The notes under the pieces: model-generated
The model's input: only the letters and a program-made list of their open reading frames with translations
What the model was told of the DNA's origin: nothing
Databases searched by the model: none
Part shown: positions 57,714 to 64,000 of the stretch, piece by piece
Numbering within the stretch: the first letter of the stretch is position 1
Layout of the letters: each line of letters starts with the position of its first letter
Source of the DNA: Kineococcus terrestris
GTDB lineage: Bacteria; Actinomycetota; Actinomycetes; Actinomycetales; Kineococcaceae
Length of the DNA: 64,000 nt
Reading direction: 5' to 3' (one strand)
NCBI RefSeq assembly: GCF_041020765.1
Contig: NZ_JBEUEJ010000023.1
Made by a program: the position numbers and the translations under genes

Positions 57714-59129
57714 GTGGAGCAGCGAGACGTCGACGAAGCCCTGGAGGCACCTCCGGAGGAGGTCGGCCGCGCCCTCGCCGCCCTGCCGGAGAGCCAGTGG
57801 TTCGAGCGCAAGAGCGCCCGCACCAGCCCGGCCAAGCTGAGCCAGGCGGTGATCGCCCTCGCCAACGCCGAGGGCGGCACGCTCGTCGTCGGCATCCACG
57901 ACGGCCGGGTCGAGGGCACCGACGCGGACCCCCGGCACCGGAACGAGCTGCAGCAGGTCCACGTCCAGCACGTGCAGCCGCCAGCCCGCGTCCACACGCG
58001 CTTGCTGCCGTGCCGCACCGACGACGGCCGCGACGACCACCTCCTCGTCCTGGACGTGAACCCCGGCGACGAGGTGCACGCCACCACCAGGGACGACGTG
58101 TACCTGCGCCTCGGCGACGAGACCCGCCGCCTCACCTACGTGCAGCGCCGCGAGCTCTTCTTCGACCGCCGCCAGGCGGGCTTCGAAGCCCAGCTCACCG
58201 CCGTCCGCCTCGACGACCCCGGTGACGTCGACGTCGAGGCCGCGCAGGCGTACGCCGCCCGGGTCGGGCACCCGACGTGGCAGGGGCTGTTCGCGGCGCG
58301 CGGGCTGGCGCGGGACGGCAGGCTCACCGTCGCGGGCCTCCTCCTGTTCGGGCGCCACCCCGGCAGCGAGTTCCCCAACGCCCACGTCCGGGTCACCCGC
58401 TTCGCCGGCCACGACCGCGGGACGGGCTCGCGGCAGCAGGTGCTGTCGGACCACCGGTTCGAGGGCCCGCTGCCCAGGCTCCTGCACGACGTGCCCGCGC
58501 ACGTCCGGCAGGTGCAGCCCCGCCGACGGGCCCTCGGCCGGGGAGGGCGCTTCGAGCAGGTGCCCGCCGTCCCGGAGGACGCCTGGCTGGAGGCCGTCGT
58601 GAACGCCGTCGTCCACCGCTCCTACAGCCTGCAGAGCGACCACGTCCACGTCGACGTCTTCGACGACCGCGTCGAGGTCGAGAGCCCGGGGAGGTTCCCG
58701 GGGTTGTCGGACCTGCGGGACCCGCTGTCCATCCACCGGTTCGCCCGCAACCCGCGGATCGCCCGGGTCTGCGCCGACCTCGACTTCGGCCAGGAGTTCG
58801 GCGAGGGGATCCGCCGCATGTTCGAGGAGATGCGGCTGGCGGGTCTGCAACCGCCCCTGTACCGGCAGACGGAGAGCAGCGTCCGTCTGGTCCTCGCCGC
58901 GGAGCGCTCGGCCGGTGACGACGGGGCCCGGCTGCCGGAGGAGACCCCCCTGGTGGTCGCCGCACTGCGCGAGGCCGGACGACTGAGCACCCGCGACCTC
59001 GCCGAGGTGATGGGCCTGGCGCGCCCCACCGCGATCAAGAGGCTCGCGCAGCTGCGCGAGCAGGGCGTCGTCCGCTGGAACGGGCAGTCCCCCCGGGACC
59101 CGCGGGCCTACTGGGACCTGCCGTCCTGA
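57714..59129 (+). CDS. AlbA_2/Schlafen-like ATP-binding regulator with wHTH
   Basis: 471 aa. AlbA_2 domain over residues ~20-125: QWFERKSARTSPAKLSQAVIAL, ANAEGGTLVVGIHDG and DDVYLRLGDETRRL. A middle ATPase-like HATPase_C_4-type part carries EAVVNAVVHRSYS and GEGIRRMFEEM. A C-terminal wHTH (~410-455; LSTRDLAEVMGLARPTAIKR) follows. No ribosome-binding site precedes the GTG, consistent with a leaderless mRNA. Probably a repressor of its own gene via the palindrome just upstream. Role unknown; Schlafen-like proteins appear in stress and defence settings. Confidence 0.83.
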   Translation: MEQRDVDEALEAPPEEVGRALAALPESQWFERKSARTSPAKLSQAVIALANAEGGTLVVGIHDGRVEGTDADPRHRNELQQVHVQHVQPPARVHTRLLPCRTDDGRDDHLLVLDVNPGDEVHATTRDDVYLRLGDETRRLTYVQRRELFFDRRQAGFEAQLTAVRLDDPGDVDVEAAQAYAARVGHPTWQGLFAARGLARDGRLTVAGLLLFGRHPGSEFPNAHVRVTRFAGHDRGTGSRQQVLSDHRFEGPLPRLLHDVPAHVRQVQPRRRALGRGGRFEQVPAVPEDAWLEAVVNAVVHRSYSLQSDHVHVDVFDDRVEVESPGRFPGLSDLRDPLSIHRFARNPRIARVCADLDFGQEFGEGIRRMFEEMRLAGLQPPLYRQTESSVRLVLAAERSAGDDGARLPEETPLVVAALREAGRLSTRDLAEVMGLARPTAIKRLAQLREQGVVRWNGQSPRDPRAYWDLPS

Positions 59130-59154
59130 GCGCCGTGGACCGAGCCCTGCTGCC

Positions 59155-60942
59155 TCAGGAGTGCTGAGCCGTCCAGGCCGCGTGCAGCCGCGAGTACGGC
59201 CCGCCCGCGTGCGCCAGCTCGGCGGCCGGGCCCACCTCGACCACGCGCCCGGCGTCCACGACCACGACGGTGTCGGCGGCCTCGGCGGTCGAGAGCCGGT
59301 GCGCGATCGCCACCGACGTGCGGCCGGACAGCACGCCCTCCAGCGCCCGCTGCAGGCGCACCTCGGTGGCCGGGTCGACCGAGGAGGTCGCCTCGTCCAG
59401 CACCAGCAGGTCCGGGTCGGCCAGGTGCGCGCGGGCCAGCGCCACCAGCTGGCGCTCGCCGGCGGACAGGCGCTCGCCGCGCTGGCCGACGGGGGTGTCC
59501 AGCCCCTCGGGCAGGTCCTCCAGCCACGCGGTCAGGCCCAGGTCGGCGAAGGCCGCGGTCACGTCGTCGTCGGTGGCGCCGGGCCTGCCGCGGCGCACGT
59601 TGTCCCCGACGGTGGCGTCAAAGAGGAAACCCTCCTGCGGGACGGCCACCACGCGCCGGTGCAGCTCGCGCCCGGGCAGGTCGCGCGCGTCCACGCCGTT
59701 GAGCAGCACCCGCCCCGAGGCGGGGTCCACCAGGCGGGTCACCAGCCGCGCCAGGGTGGTCTTGCCCGAGCCGGTCTCGCCGACCACGGCCGTGCGCGAC
59801 CCGGCGGGCAGGTGCAGGTCCACTCCGCTCAGCACGACCCTGTCGGTGCCGGGGTAGGTGTAGGCGACGTCCTCCACGCGCACCTCCACCGGCCCGGCGG
59901 GCAGCTCCCGCACCCGCTCCGGCGCCGGGTCCGGCACCACGACCGGGGTGTCGACGAGGTCGACCACGCGCCGCCACCCGGCCAGGGCGTTCTGCAGCTC
60001 GTTGAGGACCTCCGTGGCCGCCTGCACCGGGCCCACCCACAGCTGCGCGAGGAACAGGAACGCCAGCAGCCGGCCCAGGGTGATGTCGTCGTCGACGCCC
60101 AGCAGGGTGCCGACCACGATGACGAGGGCGACGACCAGGCCGGAGACGAGGACGCCGGTGGAGAACGTCGCCGCCGTGGCGACCTGCGCCTTGACGGCCT
60201 GCTTGCGGTGCGCCTCCACGGCCGCGTCCACGTTGCGCCACGAGCGCGCCGAGGCGGCGTGCGCGCGGATGACGTCGGCGCCCACGACCGTCTCGGAGAC
60301 CGCGCCCAGCAGTTCGCCCATCCGCACCCGCACCGCCGCGTAGGCGCGCGCCACGGGCCGCTGCAGCTGGTGGCGGGCCAGGACCAGCGGCACGAAGCAG
60401 CCGATCACCACCAGGGCCAGCTGCCAGGAGTAGACGAACATCAGCGCCGTCGCCAGGACGACCTGCCCCAGCGACAGGACGAGCACGAGCATGCCGGTCT
60501 GCAGGAACGTGGAGATGGTGTCCACGTCGCTGGTGACGCGGCTGACCAGCGACCCGCGCCGCTCCCCGGACTGGGTGAGCACCGACAGGTCGTGCACGTG
60601 CCGGAACGCCCGGGTGCGCAGGTTCGCCAGCCCCGCCTCGGTGGCGCGGAACAGGCGCACGTTGACGACCCACGCGGTGACGGACGTGACGACGAGGACC
60701 GCCGCGGCCAGCGCGCAGATCAGCACGACCCGGCCCACGTCCGGGCCGCCGTCGGCCATCACACCGGTGTCGATGGTCTGCTGCACCGCGATCGGGACGA
60801 CGAGCTTGCCGAGCGTCGTGGCCGCGGCGATGGCCAGCGTCAGACCCAGGCCGTCGGCGAACTGCGGCGCGAGTTCCCGCGAGCGGCGCAGCACGCCCTC
60901 GCGGCGGCGGTCGGCGGGGGAGGGGGCGGTGGTCGCGCTCAC
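59155..60942 (-). CDS. ABC exporter subunit with canonical ATPase site
   Basis: 595 aa from GTG at 60942 (GTGA overlap). Six transmembrane segments (~30-320) and a nucleotide-binding domain: Walker A VVGETGSGKTTLARL, signature LSAGERQLVALARA, Walker B LLVLDEATSSVD with the catalytic Glu, H-loop VAIAHRLST. Forms a heterodimer with the protein encoded upstream. Substrate (drug, lipid or peptide) unknown. Confidence 0.92.
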   Translation of the reverse strand: MSATTAPSPADRRREGVLRRSRELAPQFADGLGLTLAIAAATTLGKLVVPIAVQQTIDTGVMADGGPDVGRVVLICALAAAVLVVTSVTAWVVNVRLFRATEAGLANLRTRAFRHVHDLSVLTQSGERRGSLVSRVTSDVDTISTFLQTGMLVLVLSLGQVVLATALMFVYSWQLALVVIGCFVPLVLARHQLQRPVARAYAAVRVRMGELLGAVSETVVGADVIRAHAASARSWRNVDAAVEAHRKQAVKAQVATAATFSTGVLVSGLVVALVIVVGTLLGVDDDITLGRLLAFLFLAQLWVGPVQAATEVLNELQNALAGWRRVVDLVDTPVVVPDPAPERVRELPAGPVEVRVEDVAYTYPGTDRVVLSGVDLHLPAGSRTAVVGETGSGKTTLARLVTRLVDPASGRVLLNGVDARDLPGRELHRRVVAVPQEGFLFDATVGDNVRRGRPGATDDDVTAAFADLGLTAWLEDLPEGLDTPVGQRGERLSAGERQLVALARAHLADPDLLVLDEATSSVDPATEVRLQRALEGVLSGRTSVAIAHRLSTAEAADTVVVVDAGRVVEVGPAAELAHAGGPYSRLHAAWTAQHS

Positions 60943-62828
60943 GCCATCCCCGCCCCGCGGGCCGCCTCGCCGCGCTCGCGCGCCGCGCGCGCGTACGCGG
61001 TGACGAGCTCGCGGTAGCCCTCGTCGCGCGCGGCCACCTCGTCCGCCGGTCCCCGGTCCACGACCCGTCCCCTCTCCAGGTGCACCACCTCGTCGGCCAG
61101 CGCGATCGTCGCCGGCCGGTACGCCACGACCACCACGGTCGTGCCCGCCCCGGAGTCGGCCAGGCCGTCCAGGACGGCCCGCTCCACCGCCGGGTCCAGC
61201 GCGCTGGTCGCGTCGTCCAGCACCAGCAGCCGCGGCCTGCGCACGAGAGCCCGCGCCAGGGCCAGGCGCTGGCGCTGCCCGCCCGACAGCGTGGAGCCCC
61301 GCTCGCCGACCAGCTCGTCCAGCCCGTGCGGCAGGGCGGCGACGAAGTCCTCGGCGCGCGCCAGGCGCAGCGCCCGCCACACGTCCTCGTCGTCCACGCG
61401 CCGGTCGACGGGGACCTCCTCGCTGTCCAGGCCGAGGGCGATGTTGCCGCGCACGGTGTCGTCGAAGACGAACGTCGTCTGCGGCACCAGCGCGGCCGCA
61501 CCGGCCACGCGGCCCTCGGCCAGCTCGCGCACGTCGACGCCGTCCAGCAGGACCTGCCCGGAGGTGGGGTCGACCAGGCGCACGAGCAGCCCGGCCAGCG
61601 TGGACTTGCCGGCGCCCGTGCCGCCGACGACGGCGACGGTCGTGCCGGGAGCGACGTCGAGGGTGACGTCGGCCAGCGCGGGCCGGGCCTCGCGCCGGGC
61701 CGGGCGGGCGGGCGCGTCCGGGCCGCGGCGCTGCGCGGCCAGCGGGTCGGCGGCCGGTTCGGGGTGGCGGTAGCCCAGGCCGGTCGCGCTGACGGTCGCG
61801 GGCGCCCGGGAGGCGGGCAGGTCGCGCGCGCCCCACGGGGTCGTCGCCGCCTCGCGCAGGACGGCCTGCACGCGCGCGTCGCCGGCGACGGTGCGCGGCA
61901 GCTCGGCCAGCACCCAGCCGAAGGAGCGCACGGGGAAGGCCAGCAGGCTCAGCAGGTAGGCGATCTGCACGAGGTCGCCGACGCTGACGTCCCCGGCGGC
62001 GGCGCGGGCGACGCCGACGGCGAGGACGGCGAGCGTCCCGAGGCTGGGCAGCGCCTCGATGATCGGCTCGAACGCGCCGCGGGTGCGGCCGGCGGCGACG
62101 TTGGCGGCGCGCAGGCGGTCGGCGTCGGTGGCGAAGCGCTCGACCTCCTCCTCGCCCAGGCCGAGGGTCTTGACGACCAGGGCGCCCTCGAAGCTCTCGT
62201 GGGCGGTGGCCGACACCTCGCCGCGCAGCTGCTGCACGCGCGCCACGCGCGGGGACATGCGCCGCTGGTAGGCGACGTTCGCCGCCAGCAGCGCCGGCAG
62301 GACGAGCAGGCCGACGGCGGCGAGCACCGGGTCGGCGGCGGCCATCGCGACCCCGGCGACGGCGATGAGGACGACGACGCCGAGCGCGAACGGCAGCACC
62401 GCCATCGCCTGCCAGGTGGCCTCCACGTCGGAACCGGCGGTGGCCAGCAGCCGCCCGGCGGGGTGGGCGTGGTGCCACGACAGCGGCAGTTCCAGGTAGC
62501 GGCGGGCCAGGCGGCGGCGGTAGCGCGCCTGCAGCGCGTACATGGTGGCGCCGGCGGCGATGCGCCGCAGCAGGATCCCGACGACGGTGACGAGCGTGAC
62601 GCCCATCAGCGTGGCCCCGGCCAGCCACACGTCGCCGGTGTCCACGGTGCCCTCGCCGGTGACGGCGGGCACGACGACGCGCTCGGTGGTGCGCCCCACG
62701 AGCCAGCCGGTGGCGGCGGTGCCGGCGCCGTAGACGAAGGACCCGACGACGGCCAGGCCGAACAGGCGCGGTTCCTCCCGCGCACCGCGGGCCAGGGTGC
62801 GCATGCCGCTGACGAAGGTGCCGCTCAC
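60939..62828 (-). CDS. ABC exporter subunit with degenerate ATPase site
   Basis: 629 aa. Six transmembrane segments and one nucleotide-binding domain: Walker A VVGGTGAGKSTLAGL, signature LSGGQRQRLALARA. Walker B is LLVLDDATSALD (Asp in place of the catalytic Glu) and the H-loop reads VVVAYRPATIA (Tyr in place of His). A Pro/Arg-rich linker (~345-380) joins the two domains. These losses match the non-catalytic partner of heterodimeric exporters. First gene of the two-gene operon. Confidence 0.92.
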   Translation of the reverse strand: MSGTFVSGMRTLARGAREEPRLFGLAVVGSFVYGAGTAATGWLVGRTTERVVVPAVTGEGTVDTGDVWLAGATLMGVTLVTVVGILLRRIAAGATMYALQARYRRRLARRYLELPLSWHHAHPAGRLLATAGSDVEATWQAMAVLPFALGVVVLIAVAGVAMAAADPVLAAVGLLVLPALLAANVAYQRRMSPRVARVQQLRGEVSATAHESFEGALVVKTLGLGEEEVERFATDADRLRAANVAAGRTRGAFEPIIEALPSLGTLAVLAVGVARAAAGDVSVGDLVQIAYLLSLLAFPVRSFGWVLAELPRTVAGDARVQAVLREAATTPWGARDLPASRAPATVSATGLGYRHPEPAADPLAAQRRGPDAPARPARREARPALADVTLDVAPGTTVAVVGGTGAGKSTLAGLLVRLVDPTSGQVLLDGVDVRELAEGRVAGAAALVPQTTFVFDDTVRGNIALGLDSEEVPVDRRVDDEDVWRALRLARAEDFVAALPHGLDELVGERGSTLSGGQRQRLALARALVRRPRLLVLDDATSALDPAVERAVLDGLADSGAGTTVVVVAYRPATIALADEVVHLERGRVVDRGPADEVAARDEGYRELVTAYARAARERGEAARGAGMA

Positions 62829-62895
62829 TGCACGAAGACTGGCACGCGGCCGGTGATCCGGCCGGTCGAGGTGCGCCGCGGCAACCAGCCGGGTC

Positions 62896-63747
62896 TCAGA
62901 CGCCCACCCGCTCCCGAGCGGGCGCGGTGGTGCCGCGCACGACGACGGTCGACGGCGGCCCCGCGGGCATCCGCGCGTCGCCGCCGGCCAGGACGCTGAG
63001 GACGGCGCGGCCCAGGCGCTCGCCGCGGTGGTGCACGTCCAGGCTCATCGCCGTGGTCGGCGGCACGGACAGCTCGCACAGCGGGGAGTCGTCCACGGCC
63101 AGCAGGCTGACCTCGCCCGGCACGTCGACCCCGCGGGCCCGCAGGTGCTCCAGGGCCGCCACGGCCATGACGTCGTTGTCGAACAGCACGGCCGTGGGGG
63201 GTTCGCGCCGCGCCAGCAGGGCGTCGACGGCGCGCACGCCCGCGGCGGCGCTGTAGTCGGTCTCCACCGTCGCCACGACGAGCCCGCGCCGGCGGGCGTG
63301 CTCGGCGACGGTGGTGGTGCGCTCGCCGGTGTGCACCAGGCGGCGGGGCCCGCACACGTGCCCCAGGCGGCGGTGCCCGAGGGCGACGAGGTGGTCCAGG
63401 GCCGCGCCGACGCGCACGGCGTCGTCGGCGACCTCGCTCGTGCACGCCCACGGGCTGTCCACGTGGGCGGCGAGCACGAACGGCAGCCCGAGCCCGGCCA
63501 GGGCGCCGGGCCGCGGGTCGTCCTCGACGAGGTCGACGACCACGGCGGCGGCGACCTCGTCGTCGGCGCTCCAGCGGCGGTAGGCGGCCAGCTCGGCGTC
63601 GGGGTCGTCCACGAGCAGGACGAGCACCGCGAACCCGGCCGGGTGCAGCACCTCCTCCAGGCCGTCGACGAGCTCGGCGAAGAACGGCTCGACGCCCATC
63701 CGGTGCGTGGGCCCGGGGATCACCAGGCCCACGACACCGCCGGTGCC
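62896..63747 (-). CDS. LacI-family regulator, N-terminal DNA-binding part missing
   Basis: About 284 residues of the effector-binding domain: GVVGLVIPGPTHRMGVEPFF, VAAAVVVDLVED, DHLVALGHRRLGHVCGP, PTAVLFDNDVMAVAALEHLR, SLLAVDDSPLCELSVPPTTA and the closing GTTAPAR. The HTH headpiece would lie right of 63747 but the sequence there is homopolymer junk, so the gene is cut by an assembly problem rather than by biology. It would regulate a carbohydrate gene set; the neighbours (ABC exporter) do not indicate which. Confidence 0.82.
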   Translation of the reverse strand, partial: GTGGVVGLVIPGPTHRMGVEPFFAELVDGLEEVLHPAGFAVLVLLVDDPDAELAAYRRWSADDEVAAAVVVDLVEDDPRPGALAGLGLPFVLAAHVDSPWACTSEVADDAVRVGAALDHLVALGHRRLGHVCGPRRLVHTGERTTTVAEHARRRGLVVATVETDYSAAAGVRAVDALLARREPPTAVLFDNDVMAVAALEHLRARGVDVPGEVSLLAVDDSPLCELSVPPTTAMSLDVHHRGERLGRAVLSVLAGGDARMPAGPPSTVVVRGTTAPARERVGV

Positions 63748-63893
63748 GGGGGGGGGGGGGGGGGGGGGGGGCCGCCCCCCCCCCCCCCCCCCCCGGTGGG
63801 GGGGGGGGGCGCGCCCCCCCCCCCCCCCCGGCGGGGGGCGCGCGGGGGGGGGGGGGGGGCCGGGGGGGGGGGGGGTGGGGGCCCCCCCCCCCC
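63748..63893. other. Homopolymeric G/C stretch, probable assembly artefact
   Basis: Long runs of G and C alternating for ~145 bases, interrupting a normal gene. No biological feature explains it; quality collapse or gap-filling at a contig end does. Confidence 0.85.
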
Positions 63894-64000
63894 CCGCCGC
63901 ACCACCCCCCGCGGCGGTGGCCACCAGCGCGCCGACCCCCGGCCCCATCGCCGGTCCGGACCCCGCCGCGCGCCCGTCGTGGACCGCGCGGCCGGCCACC
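63894..64000. repeat. 107-bp near-copy of bases 1403-1509
   Basis: Aligns base-for-base with the spacer-coding part of the sortase gene near the start of the window with a single difference (A at 63947 for G at 1456). Placed directly after the homopolymer block, it looks like a misjoined read rather than a true duplication. Confidence 0.85.

Noticed and set aside
63748..63999. Gly/Pro-rich protein extending the LacI gene
   Set aside because: It is generated by homopolymer runs that look like an assembly artefact.

Overview
The window is high-GC actinobacterial DNA. GTG starts, 4-base GTGA/ATGA stop-start overlaps and a sigma/anti-sigma/sortase/DUF4397 cluster are all common. The overall gene mix is reminiscent of Kineosporiaceae such as Kineococcus, but that assignment rests on family resemblance only.

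Layout. (1) 1-20.9 kb is chromosomal core: the end of a sulfurtransferase gene; a DUF4397 protein-sortase-sigma-anti-sigma cluster; NERD, PKD and DUF6318 proteins; an esterase; a DUF2079 membrane protein; an HNH nuclease; an aldo/keto reductase; a stand-alone Vsr nuclease; a ribose-type sugar ABC transporter with a divergent ROK regulator; and an ADP-ribosylglycohydrolase-phosphatase fusion facing an NrtR-type regulator. (2) At 21.1-22.6 kb a gene is broken by a 925-bp IS5-family (ISL2-like) insertion sequence with a 3-bp target duplication. (3) From 22642 to 45671 lies an actinomycete integrative and conjugative element (AICE) bounded by a 16-bp direct repeat. Its left copy sits in a 3'-half tRNA-Thr(TGT) and arm-type repeats lie at both ends. 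(4) 45.7-57.4 kb is a chromosomal glycoside-utilisation operon (mutarotase-like protein, GH36, ABC importer, cellulase-like hydrolase, DUF5107/TPR protein) with a divergent AraC regulator. (5) 57.7-63.7 kb carries an AlbA_2/Schlafen-type regulator, a heterodimeric ABC exporter and a truncated LacI-family gene. (6) The last ~250 bases are homopolymer runs followed by a 107-bp near-copy of 1403-1509, most likely an assembly artefact.

The AICE has a backbone of integrase, two excisionase-like HTH proteins, RepSA replication initiator, TraSA/FtsK translocase, a small membrane protein, an SCO3933-like protein, a TPR regulator and a creatininase. Its cargo is a DNA phosphorothioation island. dndBCDE is divergent from dndA across a palindrome-rich promoter, and a phosphorothioation-associated methyltransferase gene lies next to dndA. 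No dndFGH restriction genes are present. The flanking genes, lower in GC by eye, encode a PIN-like protein, an OLD-family ATPase/TOPRIM nuclease, and a translationally coupled trio of ParB-like protein, second ParB-HTH protein and beta-CASP metallo-beta-lactamase nuclease. The trio and the OLD nuclease are the best candidates for an alternative phosphorothioate-linked or independent defence system, and are the most interesting content of the window.
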